A program made the translations under genes and the position numbers. Shown piece after piece: positions 1 to 9,916 of a stretch of 64,000 nucleotides of DNA. The stretch comes from Acidobacteriota bacterium (GTDB lineage Bacteria; Acidobacteriota; Terriglobia; Bryobacterales; Bryobacteraceae). The stretch is taken from assembly GCA_025352795.1 (NCBI GenBank), contig JANXSF010000136.1, positions 1-64,000 on the forward strand, given 5' to 3'. Under the pieces are notes generated by a model. The model ran no database searches. It was not told where the DNA came from and was given only the letters and a program-made list of their open reading frames with translations. Every line of letters begins with the position of its first letter. Position 1 is the stretch's first letter.

Positions 1-2
1 CC

Positions 3-1838
3 GCTTCGATTGATACTCCCCTTCACGCCTTCCTTCCCTTCCCGCACGTAGACCATCTGCATCCCGATTGGGCCATTGCCATTGCCGCCTCCGCCAACGG
101 TCGCGAAAAGATGGAACAGTTCAATAAACAGTTTGGACATAAAATGGTTTGGCTCCCCTGGCAGCGTCCCGGCTTTGAATTGGGCTTAATGCTACAGAAA
201 GCTGTAGCCGATAACCCCGGCTGTGATGGTATCTTCCTCGGTAGCCACGGCCTGTTCACTTGGGGCATGACCCAGCGCGAATGCTATCTGAATTCCGTCA
301 CCGCCATTGATCAGATGGGTCAGTTTGTGATGAAGCATCAGAAGGCTAAGGGCGCTCAATTGTTCAGCGGGGCGAAGTTTGCCAAGCATAAAACGCCCAA
401 CGAAATTGCCCGGGCCATTTTCCCCTACCTTCGCGGCCAATGCGCATCCACACGTCGCAACATCGGCCACTTTGATCAGAGTCCTGAAGCGCTGGGCTTC
501 GCCAACTCCGAAGACGCCAAGAAACTTTCCGCGCTGGGCACCAGTTGTCCCGATCATTTTATCCGCACTCGCATCTGCCCGTTTTATGTGGAATGGAATC
601 CGCAAACTGGCACTATTGAAGGGTTAAAGAAGGCTATCGCCACCGGCTTAATTGCCTATCGTGAAAACTATACGGCCTACTACAACAAGTTCGCGACAGC
701 CGATTCGCCCAAACTGCGCGACGCCAATCCCAGTGTTGTGTTGATTCCAGGCATCGGCATGTTTACCTTCTCCAGAAATAAAAAGGAAGCACGCATCACT
801 GGTGAGTTTTATCGCAACGCCATCGGAGTGATGGCCGGTGCTACGAGCATGGACGATGGCAGCAAGCCCAAGCAGTTGCCCCAGGCTAAAACCGTCGCCG
901 CCAACAAAGGGTTCGCCAGCTACTGTAATTACGTTGCCCTGCCGCCCTTTGAAGCATTCCGCATTGAATATTGGGCGCTTGAAGAAGCCAAGATCCAACG
1001 CATGCCTGCCGAAGCCGAATTCAGTCGCAAGGTGTTTCTGGTTGTCGGGGGCGGCAATGGCATCGGTCGTTTGGTGGCGTTGATTTTGGCTAAGCAAGGC
1101 GCGCATCTGGTGATTGCCGATCGCGACCTGGCCGCTGCGCAAGCGGTGGCAGCCGAAACCAAACTGGGCGAAGCGGTTCACGCCGTGGCACTCAACTTGG
1201 TCGATCGCAAAAGTCTGCGCACCGCAATTTCAGAAGCGGTGTTGCAGTTCGGTGGCATTGACTCCATCATCAACACCGCCGCAGTGTTCTTCGCACCAGA
1301 CACCAACGGCAACTTGCCCGATGACCAATGGGGACTCACTTTCGACATCAATGTCACCGGCAATCATCTGCTTGTTGACGAGGCACGTTCGGTGCTGACC
1401 GATCAGGCTTTGAGTGCATCCATCGTACTTACTAGCTCTGCAAATGCCGTTGTAGCGAAACGCGGGAGCGAAGCGTACGATGTTTCGAAGTCTGCGGTGA
1501 ATCACCTGATTCGTTCCATGGCAGTGGGCCTCAAGCCACATGTCCGCGTCAACGGAATCGCCCCCGCAACAGTGGTAGAAGGGTCGACCATGTTCCCACG
1601 GGATCGGGTAATTGCGTCTCTGTCCAAGTATGCCATTCCATATACGGAACAGGAGACTACCGAATCGCTTCGGGAAAAGCTGGCTGGATTTTACGCCAAG
1701 CGCACGTTACTGAATGCCGCTATAAGACCGCAAGATTGCGCCGAAGCAATCGTTTGGTTGGCCAGCGATCGCAGTTCGCGAACCACCGGGCATGTGATTC
1801 CGGTGGATGGCGGATTGGTAGAAGCCTTCCTGCGGTAG
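3..1838 (+). CDS. Bifunctional rhamnulose-1-phosphate aldolase / short-chain dehydrogenase (5' partial)
   Basis: The reading frame is open to the left edge of the window, so the N-terminus is missing. The visible part starts with a class II aldolase domain carrying the zinc-ligand motif HVDHLHPD (from base 45) and a later GSHGLFTWG. From about base 1025 a Rossmann SDR domain follows, with the nucleotide loop GGGNGIG, the strand with TSSAN and the catalytic YDVSK. This two-domain order is that of the RhaD/aldehyde dehydrogenase fusion that cleaves L-rhamnulose-1-phosphate to DHAP and L-lactaldehyde and oxidises the lactaldehyde. The cytoplasmic pathway role is known for the family; the substrate here is inferred. 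Any rhamnose isomerase or kinase partner would lie upstream, outside the window. Confidence 0.87.
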   Translation, partial: ASIDTPLHAFLPFPHVDHLHPDWAIAIAASANGREKMEQFNKQFGHKMVWLPWQRPGFELGLMLQKAVADNPGCDGIFLGSHGLFTWGMTQRECYLNSVTAIDQMGQFVMKHQKAKGAQLFSGAKFAKHKTPNEIARAIFPYLRGQCASTRRNIGHFDQSPEALGFANSEDAKKLSALGTSCPDHFIRTRICPFYVEWNPQTGTIEGLKKAIATGLIAYRENYTAYYNKFATADSPKLRDANPSVVLIPGIGMFTFSRNKKEARITGEFYRNAIGVMAGATSMDDGSKPKQLPQAKTVAANKGFASYCNYVALPPFEAFRIEYWALEEAKIQRMPAEAEFSRKVFLVVGGGNGIGRLVALILAKQGAHLVIADRDLAAAQAVAAETKLGEAVHAVALNLVDRKSLRTAISEAVLQFGGIDSIINTAAVFFAPDTNGNLPDDQWGLTFDINVTGNHLLVDEARSVLTDQALSASIVLTSSANAVVAKRGSEAYDVSKSAVNHLIRSMAVGLKPHVRVNGIAPATVVEGSTMFPRDRVIASLSKYAIPYTEQETTESLREKLAGFYAKRTLLNAAIRPQDCAEAIVWLASDRSSRTTGHVIPVDGGLVEAFLR

Positions 1839-1903
1839 GTTGAGAAAATATGCTCGCGAGAGAGCAGGCAGGCTTAATCGTCGGCCCCAAAAAGTAGAGT
1901 CAG

Positions 1904-1931
1904 TTTACGCCTCTTCTGAACGAGCCATAAT
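1904..1931 (+). promoter_or_regulatory. Sigma-70-like promoter for the oxidoreductase operon
   Basis: TTTACG (1904-1909) and CATAAT (1926-1931) are separated by 16 bp. The -10 ends 6 nt before the ATG at 1938, so transcription would start at or next to the start codon. This suggests a leaderless mRNA. Prediction from sequence only. Confidence 0.45.
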
Positions 1932-1937
1932 AAGAGC

Positions 1938-3983
1938 ATGGCTGAAAAAGAGGTTCGTCACTCGGTCTGTGCACTCGATTGCCCGGACACGTGCAGCTTG
2001 CTCATTAACGTCGATAACGGCCAGGGGAGTCGACTCCGTGGTAACCCTGACCATCCCGTCACCCGTGGCTTCCTCTGTGGCAAAGTAGCGCGCTACCTTG
2101 ACCGACAATATTCCCCACAGCGTCTTCTCCAACCGCTCAAGCGAATTGGCGCAAAGGGCGAAGGGCGCTTTCAACAGATTTCCTGGGACCATGCACTCGA
2201 CGAAGTCGCCACTCGCCTGCAGCAAACTTCCCAAGACTTCGGACCCGAATCTATCCTCCCCTACAGCTACGCCGGCACCATGGGATTGCTGCAAGGGTCG
2301 GGAATGGATCGCCGATTTTTTCACCGACTTGGCGCATCTCGCCTTGACCGGACCATTTGCGCATCTGCTGGTGGAGCGGGGCTCTTGCAAACCCTGGGCT
2401 CTCGTTACGGCACTGAACCCGAACAATTCATCCATTCGAAATTGATCATCGCCTGGGGCGCGAACATTCTCGGCACCAATGTCCACTTGTGGCCCTTCAT
2501 CGTCGAAGCCCGGCGCAATGGAGCGAAACTCTATGTCATCGACCCGGTGAAGAATCGCACTGGCTCTCTGGCCGATAAGTTTTTCCCCATCAACCCTGGC
2601 AGCGATCTGGCACTGGCTCTTGGTTTGATGCACGTCATTTTCCGCGATGGCCTGGAAGACAAGCAGTACCTGAACCAACACACCTCGGATGCAGATTCGT
2701 TGCGGACCCAAGCCATCAACTACACCCCAGAACGCGTCGCCCAATGGACCGGAATTTCTGCGGACGACATTGTGTCGTTGGCTCATGAGTACGCTACAGT
2801 GCGTCCCGCCGTCATTCGATTGAACTACGGAGTGCAACGCAGTGAACGCGGCGGTGCAGCCTTCCGAGCCATTACCATGTTGCCAGCCATTACAGGGTCC
2901 TGGAAGGAAGTAGGGGGTGGATTACAAGCTACCACATCAGGAGCGTTTCAGTTTGATCGTGCCTCGTTGGAACTGCCCACTTTGCAACCGCACGGCATAG
3001 CTCGCCTAGTCAATATGTCGGAATTGGGAACGGCACTAACCAAGCTTTCCGACCCTCCGGTGAAAGCCATGGTTGTCTATAATTCCAATCCCGCGGCCAT
3101 TGCCCCGAATCAGAATGCCGTCATCAAAGGAATGAAGCGAGAAGATCTGTTCACCGTCGTCCTGGAACAGTTTCAAACAGACACCGCCGATTATGGCGAC
3201 ATCGTTCTACCTGTCACGACATTCCTCGAGCATACCGATCTTTACCTGGCATATGGTCATTACCATTTGCAATTGGCTAGACCGGCATTGCCGCGTGCAG
3301 GTGAGGTTCGTTCTAATACCGAAATCTTCAGAGAACTAGCCAAGCTCTTAGGATTCACTGAACCCTGCTTTGACGAATCGGAAGACGACATGATCCGAGG
3401 ATTGCTGCGTAGCGGTCACCCGTTCCTTGAAGGCATTACCCTTGAAGAACTCGATCAGCATCATTCCATTCGACTCAAAGTTTCTGCAGAGGGCAAGCCC
3501 TTCTTACCGTTTGCGGAAGGCGGATTCGGCACTCCTGACGGTCGCGCTCGGTTAAGCCCGGAAGGTCTGGATTATATTCCACCCATTGAAAGTCGCTTTG
3601 GGGATCAAGCCCTCAAAGCCAAATATCCCTTGGAATTCATCACGCCCAAAAATGACGACAGCATGAATTCCACATTCGGCAATCAATTGGCTGAAGATGC
3701 CCAGACGGCAACATTGTGGATGCATGCCGAAGATGCCTTGCATCGCAAAATCAATTCTGGCGATTGGGTGCGCGCATTCAATTCACGCGGAAGCCTGCGC
3801 TTGCAGGTGCAAGTGGACGGCAAAGTTTCCCCAGGGGTGGTGATGTCGCCCTCAGTCCGTTGGCCAAAAATGGCCCGCGATAAACAAAATATAAATTTTC
3901 TTACCTCAGAACGGCTAACAGACATCGGTGGAGGCCCCACGTTCTATAGCTGTTTGGTACAAGTAGAAGGATGCGGAGATTAA
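1938..3983 (+). CDS. Molybdopterin-dependent oxidoreductase (MopB family, 4Fe-4S)
   Basis: A 681-residue catalytic-type subunit. C11, C15, C19 and C47 form the N-terminal 4Fe-4S motif (CALDCPDTC followed by FLCGK). The molybdopterin oxidoreductase core covers about residues 55-450, with the guanine-dinucleotide binding beta-barrel at about 560-675. There is no Tat or Sec leader, so it should be cytoplasmic. It resembles the single-subunit branch of the formate dehydrogenase/nitrate reductase family, but the substrate cannot be read from sequence. No electron-transfer subunit is adjacent. The next gene starts 13 nt before this stop, so the four genes up to 8900 are probably one operon. Confidence 0.85.
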   Translation: MAEKEVRHSVCALDCPDTCSLLINVDNGQGSRLRGNPDHPVTRGFLCGKVARYLDRQYSPQRLLQPLKRIGAKGEGRFQQISWDHALDEVATRLQQTSQDFGPESILPYSYAGTMGLLQGSGMDRRFFHRLGASRLDRTICASAGGAGLLQTLGSRYGTEPEQFIHSKLIIAWGANILGTNVHLWPFIVEARRNGAKLYVIDPVKNRTGSLADKFFPINPGSDLALALGLMHVIFRDGLEDKQYLNQHTSDADSLRTQAINYTPERVAQWTGISADDIVSLAHEYATVRPAVIRLNYGVQRSERGGAAFRAITMLPAITGSWKEVGGGLQATTSGAFQFDRASLELPTLQPHGIARLVNMSELGTALTKLSDPPVKAMVVYNSNPAAIAPNQNAVIKGMKREDLFTVVLEQFQTDTADYGDIVLPVTTFLEHTDLYLAYGHYHLQLARPALPRAGEVRSNTEIFRELAKLLGFTEPCFDESEDDMIRGLLRSGHPFLEGITLEELDQHHSIRLKVSAEGKPFLPFAEGGFGTPDGRARLSPEGLDYIPPIESRFGDQALKAKYPLEFITPKNDDSMNSTFGNQLAEDAQTATLWMHAEDALHRKINSGDWVRAFNSRGSLRLQVQVDGKVSPGVVMSPSVRWPKMARDKQNINFLTSERLTDIGGGPTFYSCLVQVEGCGD

Positions 3984-4501
3984 TCCTAACCCTGGTGCTG
4001 CTAAGCACGGTGGCCAATCTGGAAAGTTGTAAGAGAAGAAAGAAGCAACAAGTTGACTATATTGACGAAGGCGGCGGCCAACTTGCCAGCATTGTGCAGA
4101 CCGGAAATCCGCGCACTGCCATTCAATTGGTGAAAGGATTCCACGACGTGGAAAACAATGCCTGGCGTTGGACTGCCGGTAAATTCACAGTGATGCTTCG
4201 TCCCCCAGCGAATGCCGCGCAGAAAGGGGCAGTGTTGAATTTCAAATTCGTGCTGCCAGAAACAGTGCTGGCCAAACTCAACTCTGTAACCATCACCGCC
4301 ACAGTGAATGGCAAGGCACTGGAACCAGCTACCTACAAACAAGCTGGTCCGCAGGAATACAAAAAAGCAGTTCCCGCAGCATCGTTATCTGGCGACGCGG
4401 TGACCATAGATTTTGTACTCGATAAATTCGTCGCTGCAGGCACCATGGATCTGCGCGAATTAGGCGTCATCGCATCTTCCATCGGACTGGAAGTGCAATG
4501 A
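3971..4501 (+). CDS. Putative lipoprotein with GWH..E..RW-type domain
   Basis: 176 residues. A short hydrophobic leader ends in LESC (Cys20), a plausible though imperfect lipobox. The mature part (about 45-176) looks like a beta-sandwich and begins with GFHDVENNAWRW. The same pattern, [12 protein letters not shown], opens the C-terminal domain of the next gene's product, and both domains run about 115 residues with a similar order of strands, so they look homologous. It overlaps the oxidoreductase by 13 nt and the next gene by 4 nt (ATGA), which suggests translational coupling. Function unknown; a carbohydrate-related envelope role is a guess. Confidence 0.7.
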   Translation: MRRLILTLVLLSTVANLESCKRRKKQQVDYIDEGGGQLASIVQTGNPRTAIQLVKGFHDVENNAWRWTAGKFTVMLRPPANAAQKGAVLNFKFVLPETVLAKLNSVTITATVNGKALEPATYKQAGPQEYKKAVPAASLSGDAVTIDFVLDKFVAAGTMDLRELGVIASSIGLEVQ

Positions 4502-6363
4502 ATTTGTGGCAGCGAATTGCCTATTGGGTTCTCGCGCCAGCTTTCAGTTTAATGCTTTACTGGAAGGGGCTCACCTCCTGGTTTCGCGAAGATGATTTCG
4601 CCTGGCTGGGACTGAGCCTCAGCATCCAGGAACCCTATGATCTGTGGGCCGCACTGTTTTCACCAATGGCCCAGGGCACCATTCGCCCCTTGAGCGAACG
4701 CCTCTATTTCCTGGTACTTCATCAACTATTTGACTTCGATGCCCTGCCCTTTCACATCGTAGTTTTTCTCACCCAGTTCTTGGCCATCTGGCTGCTTCAG
4801 GCCATCACCCGACGTCTAACTGGTTCTTACTTCGCCGCCGTCGTAGCGGCACTCTTGTGGACCGCCAACAGCTCCTTGGCCCGCCCTATGAGCTGGGCTA
4901 GCAGCTACAACCAAATCCAATGTTCCGCTTTCTTGTTAGGCGCATTTCTTTGCTTCCTGCGCTATACCGAAACAGGCCAGCGGAAATGGTGGTATTTGCA
5001 ATGGCTGGTGTTCCTGCTTGGATTCGGCGCATTGGAATTGAATGTCGTGTACCCGGCGCTTGTGGCCACTTGGGCAATCTTGTTCCGTCGCAGCTTGCTG
5101 CCGAAAATCCTGCCGCTGTTCCTCGTCTCTATCTTATACACAATCGTTCATCGCTCCTTCGCCCCAGTTGAAACCGCTGAGCTTTACCGCATGTATTGGG
5201 ATACGGGAATGTTCAAAACAATTGCCCAATACGGTGTACGAGCCTTCGGTGCATTTGAAGGAGGCCTGACCCCGGAATGGACCATGTGGTCCAACATCTC
5301 CACAGCCATCTCTTCCGTCTTTCTAGCTGCGTTCCTCGGTTGGCAATGCTACAAAAGGCAATGGCTGGCCTTGTTCTGCATCGCCTGGTTCCTGGGAATT
5401 CTAGCGCCGGTTTTACCGCTCAAGTTTCACGTCACTTCTTATTACCTCGTCATGCCCACCCTGGGCTTGGCCATTGCCGCAGGTTGGGCATGTCAGCTTG
5501 CCTGGAACGCAGGCTCGCTCTACCGTGCTATTACCGCCTTCGCCACCATTGCGTACCTTGCGGGCAGCGGATACATGACCTATTTTGTAGCCGGTTATAA
5601 CTACCAACAAACCCGAATCGCCAGGCAGCTCTTTTTTGGAGTACAGCAAGCCACTCAATTGCATCCCGATAAAATCCTGCTTCTCGCCGGGGTCAGCTCC
5701 GAACAATTCTGGTCATTAATGTCGGACGGGGCATTCCGTCTATTGCCTGGCCCACCGGAAGTGTACCTCACTCCCGACGCCGCTGGAAACATTGACAAGC
5801 ATCCCGAGATCAACGACATTGCACCCTTCGTGATGCCCTCTGCCGCCGCTAAACGAGCCCTTTCCGCTGGTGCCGCTTTGGTGTATCAACCGCAAGGGGA
5901 CAAGCTGAAGAACGTAACCGTGTTGTATCAATCGTTATCCGATACACTTTGGCCCATTGAACCGCCACAGCGCATTGATGTGGGTCAAAAATATCAAGCC
6001 GAATTCATTGGCGCAGGTTGGCATCCGGTTGAAGCGAACAAACTTCGCTGGATGTCCAAACGTGCCGAAGTCCGCATGGGAGTACCGAATCCTGAGGCAA
6101 AGCAGTTGGTGGTAACTTGCTTCCGATTCGCCGATGATCCACGGAGCGGCCCACTAACATTATCCGTCACCGCCAATGGTCAGCCGCTTCCGCCCCAGCC
6201 GATTCCAGCCGGTGAAGCGGAACATCATCTGGTTTACCGAATTCCCAATGGAGGATTCAAAGAAAAAGAGATTACTATTGTTCTTGAGTTGGACCAGGTA
6301 TTTTCTTACAAAGACGATACCCGTGCAATGGGATTGGTCCTTGGGAATCTGTCATGGAAGTAG
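4498..6363 (+). CDS. GT-C-like multipass membrane protein with C-terminal beta domain
   Basis: 621 residues. About ten hydrophobic segments lie between residues 10 and 370. Just after the first comes [10 protein letters not shown], an acidic loop of the kind seen in GT-C lipid-linked glycosyltransferases, followed by RPLSERLYF. After the last segment (about 350-370) is a soluble region, with a terminal domain (about 500-620) opening with [12 protein letters not shown] and matching the domain of the upstream lipoprotein. Likely an inner-membrane glycosyltransferase with a periplasmic tail; donor and acceptor are unknown. Start ATG overlaps the upstream stop (ATGA) and the end overlaps the next gene by 10 nt. 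Confidence 0.65.
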   Translation: MNLWQRIAYWVLAPAFSLMLYWKGLTSWFREDDFAWLGLSLSIQEPYDLWAALFSPMAQGTIRPLSERLYFLVLHQLFDFDALPFHIVVFLTQFLAIWLLQAITRRLTGSYFAAVVAALLWTANSSLARPMSWASSYNQIQCSAFLLGAFLCFLRYTETGQRKWWYLQWLVFLLGFGALELNVVYPALVATWAILFRRSLLPKILPLFLVSILYTIVHRSFAPVETAELYRMYWDTGMFKTIAQYGVRAFGAFEGGLTPEWTMWSNISTAISSVFLAAFLGWQCYKRQWLALFCIAWFLGILAPVLPLKFHVTSYYLVMPTLGLAIAAGWACQLAWNAGSLYRAITAFATIAYLAGSGYMTYFVAGYNYQQTRIARQLFFGVQQATQLHPDKILLLAGVSSEQFWSLMSDGAFRLLPGPPEVYLTPDAAGNIDKHPEINDIAPFVMPSAAAKRALSAGAALVYQPQGDKLKNVTVLYQSLSDTLWPIEPPQRIDVGQKYQAEFIGAGWHPVEANKLRWMSKRAEVRMGVPNPEAKQLVVTCFRFADDPRSGPLTLSVTANGQPLPPQPIPAGEAEHHLVYRIPNGGFKEKEITIVLELDQVFSYKDDTRAMGLVLGNLSWK

Positions 6364-8900
6364 TTTTAAGCGAGCACAGCACAACATCGACTTCACAAAA
6401 ACTCTGGTTACTTGCACTTCCTCTGGCATTGTTTTTGTCACTCGTTGGCTTTTACTGGCAACAACAACGGCAGCTACTTTCACAGTCCTATACCATTGGC
6501 TACAGCAAGGCGCATCCGTTGATGGATTACAAGCCCGGCGAACCGCCCAACGGGTTCGCCGTCGATGTGATTACCGAAGCTGCTGCAATCGCCGGGGTTA
6601 AACTGCGCTGGGTGCTGTCCGTAGAAGGCGCTGATCAGGCTTTGCTCCAATCCAAAGTAGATTTATGGCCCTACCTGCATAACAAGAAATTTCTGCGAGG
6701 CAAAGTCTATTTCACAAAACCCTGGTGGGATGCCGGTTTCAAGTTGCTGAGCCTGGGGACACCCGCAAAAAATCTTATGATTGGGACCGCAACGCTAACC
6801 TACGAAAAGGGGATATTCAACGACCTGATCGCCCGTTCCACCTTTCCGCAGGCACAGTTGCTTCCCATGCCTTCTAACACTCAGGCAGCCGCTGCTTTGT
6901 GCGATGGCCAGGCAAAATACGCCATGTTAGACACCGATAGAGCGAACCAGGCCAAAATTGAAAATTGTAAAAATCTGGAGATTTTTGCTTACCCCATTGA
7001 AACCGATGAATTGGAAGTTTCCATCGCCTCAACATTTGAAAGAAAGCATGTTGCTGATCTGCTTCGCGACGCCATAGAAGGAATGATCATTGATGGCCGG
7101 TTGACTGTCTATTCATCGGCCCACCTGATGATACCCGCCCAAGGGCGTAGCCTGCAGCGCAAGACCATTGAGTTTCAACAACAGAACACCATCTTAAGAG
7201 TCAGTATCGCCGTGATCTCATTAACCACGTTTGGGGCACTGTTCTCTTTGCTGGCTATGCGTAAAGCCAGGAACTCGGCATCCAGCTTGAATGCCAGACT
7301 AACTGCTTCGCTTCAAGAAGCGGCAATCCTAGCGGAACAGGCCAAAGCCGCCAGCGAAGCCAAAAGCCAATTCCTTGCCAATATGAGCCATGAAATCCGT
7401 ACTCCCATGAACGGCATCATCGGCATGACGGAACTCTTGTTAAAAACTCCCTTGGGGCCCGAACAGGCCGATTATGCCGACACCGTCCGCAGTTCTGCCC
7501 ACTCCCTACTTGTGATCATCAATGACATTTTAGATTTTTCTAAAATCGAGGCCGGGAAACTGGAACTGGATAATCACGATTTCGATGTTGAATTGTTGTG
7601 CTCTGAAATTGCTCAGCTTTTTTGCGCCGAAGCCTTCGCCAAGGGACTGGACTTTCAATATGAATTTCACCCGGCCTTACCTCCGATGCTGGTGGGGGAT
7701 CCAACCCGTCTTCGCCAAGTTCTATCCAACCTGTTGAGCAACTCTATCAAATTCACCAGCAACGGCTGGGTCACGTTGCTGGTCAGCCCCATGGATCATC
7801 CACAGGACAACCGCGTCCAGTTCATTGTCAAAGATACGGGCATTGGCATTCTGCTGGAAAAACAAGCAGCCATTTTTGAAAATTTCAGTCAGGCAGATAC
7901 TTCCACAACTCGGCGCTATGGGGGCACAGGATTGGGCCTTGCCATCTCCCGTCAGTTGGTGGAACTGATGGGTGGCGTATTAGAATTGCGTAGCCTTCCT
8001 GGGGAAGGTGCAACGTTTAGTTTTGTACTCTCGCTTCCACCGCAGCATCAATCGAGCCATCAATTGACAAGGTTTGATTCGTCGACAGCTTCGCCTTTTG
8101 CGTCATCGACGCGGTTCTTATTGGTAAGCGATAGTCCTCGCAGAAAACAGTGGCTGCAACTTGTACTGGCCAACTGGTCCACTTCCTTTCGCACGTCGCG
8201 ATCCAATGAAGCAGCGGAACTAATCAACGAATCGCAAAATAAGCATCCATTCGAAACCATGATTGCCGATGCGCTCACTTTGTCTTTACCCTTGCCGCAG
8301 TTCCTTGCAGAATTGCCTGCCACCGCGCCGCGAAACATTATCTGGCTGGTAAGGCTTGGCGGAGATGAAGCCAATTGGCTAAAGGAACACCGTCCGGCAG
8401 ATAAACAATTGCAATACCCTTTTCGCCTACAAGCCCTGCGCACGCTCTTGTTGAACGAGGAAAGTATCCCGGTGGCTCCCATTGCCGAGACAAAGGAATT
8501 AACCTTTCCAGGGGCTCGGGTGTTGGTGGCTGAAGATAATGTTGTCAACCAGAAAGTGATCCAAAGTCTGCTGTTGCGTCTTGGCTGCCAAGTGTCCATT
8601 GTATCCAACGGGCGCGATGCCGTGGAGCAGTGTCAGACACGGGATATCGATCTTGTATTCATGGATTGTCAGATGCCTGAAATGGATGGCTATCAAGCCG
8701 CTACCGCCATCCGTGCCAGCCAGTTGAGGATGCCCATTATTGCCATTACCGCCAATACTGTAAAAGGTGAACGAGGAAAGTGTCTGGCTGCGGGAATGGA
8801 CGATTGTTTATCGAAGCCAGTTGGTGGAGCACAATTGTATAGCGTCCTGGCCACCTGGTTGCCCGCGTTCCTTGCGTCAAAAGCGCAAGACAATGGGTAA
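6354..8900 (+). CDS. Hybrid sensor histidine kinase with solute-binding sensor domain (BvgS-like)
   Basis: 848 residues. An N-terminal membrane segment (about 15-35) is followed by a periplasmic family-3 solute-binding domain (about 45-245) with [11 protein letters not shown] and LWPYL, then a second membrane segment (about 280-303) and a short coiled coil. The HisKA domain has [10 protein letters not shown] with the phospho-acceptor His346. The HATPase domain has an N-box (LLSNSIKF) and G-boxes DTGIGI and GGTGLGL. About 590-705 looks like a degenerate receiver. A complete C-terminal receiver follows, with phospho-acceptor Asp771 in [11 protein letters not shown]. It should sense a small periplasmic ligand. 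No output regulator follows, so its partner is encoded elsewhere. It overlaps the upstream gene by 10 nt. Confidence 0.9.
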   Translation: MEVVLSEHSTTSTSQKLWLLALPLALFLSLVGFYWQQQRQLLSQSYTIGYSKAHPLMDYKPGEPPNGFAVDVITEAAAIAGVKLRWVLSVEGADQALLQSKVDLWPYLHNKKFLRGKVYFTKPWWDAGFKLLSLGTPAKNLMIGTATLTYEKGIFNDLIARSTFPQAQLLPMPSNTQAAAALCDGQAKYAMLDTDRANQAKIENCKNLEIFAYPIETDELEVSIASTFERKHVADLLRDAIEGMIIDGRLTVYSSAHLMIPAQGRSLQRKTIEFQQQNTILRVSIAVISLTTFGALFSLLAMRKARNSASSLNARLTASLQEAAILAEQAKAASEAKSQFLANMSHEIRTPMNGIIGMTELLLKTPLGPEQADYADTVRSSAHSLLVIINDILDFSKIEAGKLELDNHDFDVELLCSEIAQLFCAEAFAKGLDFQYEFHPALPPMLVGDPTRLRQVLSNLLSNSIKFTSNGWVTLLVSPMDHPQDNRVQFIVKDTGIGILLEKQAAIFENFSQADTSTTRRYGGTGLGLAISRQLVELMGGVLELRSLPGEGATFSFVLSLPPQHQSSHQLTRFDSSTASPFASSTRFLLVSDSPRRKQWLQLVLANWSTSFRTSRSNEAAELINESQNKHPFETMIADALTLSLPLPQFLAELPATAPRNIIWLVRLGGDEANWLKEHRPADKQLQYPFRLQALRTLLLNEESIPVAPIAETKELTFPGARVLVAEDNVVNQKVIQSLLLRLGCQVSIVSNGRDAVEQCQTRDIDLVFMDCQMPEMDGYQAATAIRASQLRMPIIAITANTVKGERGKCLAAGMDDCLSKPVGGAQLYSVLATWLPAFLASKAQDNG

Positions 8901-9102
8901 AAATAACCCAAGATCACGGGCCAGAATTGAAATCTGAAAAAATATTTGACCCCTATCCCTACAAGCCTAAAGTTCTGATTGGTGCTTGACGATAAGTATT
9001 CACGTTGCTGAAAAATCATCAAGTTAGCAAAGGATGATGGGCAATGTTTTAAGCGCAACTCGAGTAGGGTTAGCGGTGTTTGGTAGGGAAGAAGGAACTA
9101 GA

Positions 9103-9118
9103 TGGCCCCAGAATTGCT
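9103..9118 (+). promoter_or_regulatory. Candidate sigma-54 (-24/-12) promoter
   Basis: TGGCCCCAGAATTGCT matches the RpoN consensus TGGCACGNNNNTTGCW at the invariant GG (-24) and GC (-12) with the exact spacing; two internal positions differ. Transcription would start near 9130. It lies 330 bp upstream of the DksA-like gene. A TTGACA at 9118-9123 overlaps the -12 end but has no -10 at the right distance. Confidence 0.45.
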
Positions 9119-9131
9119 TGACAGCTATGTT

Positions 9132-9245
9132 ATGCTAATTCCGAAAGTACAATCTCTCACCCTGACAGATACTGTAGCTGCACGGATCGCGTTGTCGATC
9201 GTATTGCGGTTGGGTGAGCAGAAATCTTTAGTTCTAAAACGCTAG
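9132..9245 (+). CDS. Possible 37-residue ORF downstream of the sigma-54 element
   Basis: ATG at 9132 opens a 37-codon frame starting MLIPKVQSLTL and ending SLVLKR. It begins a few nucleotides after the predicted sigma-54 start site. There is no Shine-Dalgarno and I recognise no homology, so it could be chance. It could also be a leader peptide. Confidence 0.15.
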   Translation: MLIPKVQSLTLTDTVAARIALSIVLRLGEQKSLVLKR

Positions 9246-9447
9246 GATTTTTGAAACTTTTCGGAAGAATCAGCGTCTTTTCTAATACATCCACAACAGG
9301 AGAGTTTGGAGAAGGTGAAGCGGATGGGTTGTTATCCACTCCGTCTGGTGAAGTCCGTTGGGTAAATTTACACGTATTGTGAATTAGCTTGAATAGATTG
9401 TCAGTACAAAAGACCGAAGTAGTTGGGACCTTGAAAGGAGGGACAGC

Positions 9448-9831
9448 ATGACCAAAGCAGAATTAAACAAGTTTCGCGAGATTCTAGAGACGAAGCAGGC
9501 CGAATTGTCCGGTTTGTTACGTCACAAAGAAGATATCGCCATTGAGAAGAGCCCCGATGCGTTGGATGAAGTACAGCGCGCCGCCGAACGTGAGCTTGCA
9601 ATACGCACACTAGACCGGGAATCCAACCTATTACGAAATGTGAGCGCCGCTTTGCGCCGCATTAACGATGGTGGTTTCGGTACTTGCTTGCATTGCGAGG
9701 AAGAGATCAGCCCCAAACGGTTAGTAGCCGTTCCGTGGAGCCCGTACTGCATTCAATGCCAGGAACAGGCTGACCAACACCAGGACGAAAGCTCCGACGC
9801 GTTCGACGATGTTCTTGTCAACGCAGCCTAA
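9448..9831 (+). CDS. DksA/TraR-family zinc-finger protein
   Basis: 127 residues. An N-terminal alpha-helical part is followed by a DksA-type zinc finger with C80, C83, C101 and C104 (CLHC and CIQC). Family members bind RNA polymerase through the secondary channel and modulate transcription, often with ppGpp; small variants may lack the acidic coiled-coil tip. Here the coiled coil carries IEKSPDALDEVQRA, whose acidic residues could play that part. The start is fixed by a strong Shine-Dalgarno. It is monocistronic, with a terminator right after it. Confidence 0.87.
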   Translation: MTKAELNKFREILETKQAELSGLLRHKEDIAIEKSPDALDEVQRAAERELAIRTLDRESNLLRNVSAALRRINDGGFGTCLHCEEEISPKRLVAVPWSPYCIQCQEQADQHQDESSDAFDDVLVNAA

Positions 9832-9881
9832 GATTTCTGATCGCTCTGTTGGCTCCCGCTGTTTCCTATATAAGCTGAAGA

Positions 9882-9916
9882 AGGCGCAGTTTTATCCTGC
9901 GCCTCTTTTTATTTTT
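9882..9916 (+). terminator. Rho-independent terminator of the DksA-like gene
   Basis: Stem AGGCGCAG (9882-9889) pairs with CTGCGCCT (9897-9904) around a 7-nt loop, followed by a T-rich tract (9905-9916). It overlaps the last codons of the convergent pgeF gene. Confidence 0.8.

Larger units (their letters stand above)
8901..9447 (+). other. 547-nt intergenic region before the DksA-like gene
   Basis: No convincing conserved gene on either strand. Contents I can support are a sigma-54-type element at 9103-9118, a weak 37-codon ORF at 9132-9245, and a strong Shine-Dalgarno (AAAGGAGGG) just before 9448. The last 200 nt are AT-richer than the flanking genes. The segment may be a long 5' leader, or the remains of a lost gene. 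Confidence 0.5.

Noticed and set aside
1905-2837. 310-codon open frame on the minus strand
   Set aside because: Lies wholly inside the molybdopterin oxidoreductase gene region, no recognisable domain; an antisense shadow.
9118-9123. TTGACA as a sigma-70 -35 box
   Set aside because: No -10 at 16-18 bp; the same bases fit the -12 part of a sigma-54 element better.
9157-9339. 60-codon minus-strand frame in the leader region
   Set aside because: No Shine-Dalgarno, low-complexity start and no homology; not reported as a gene.
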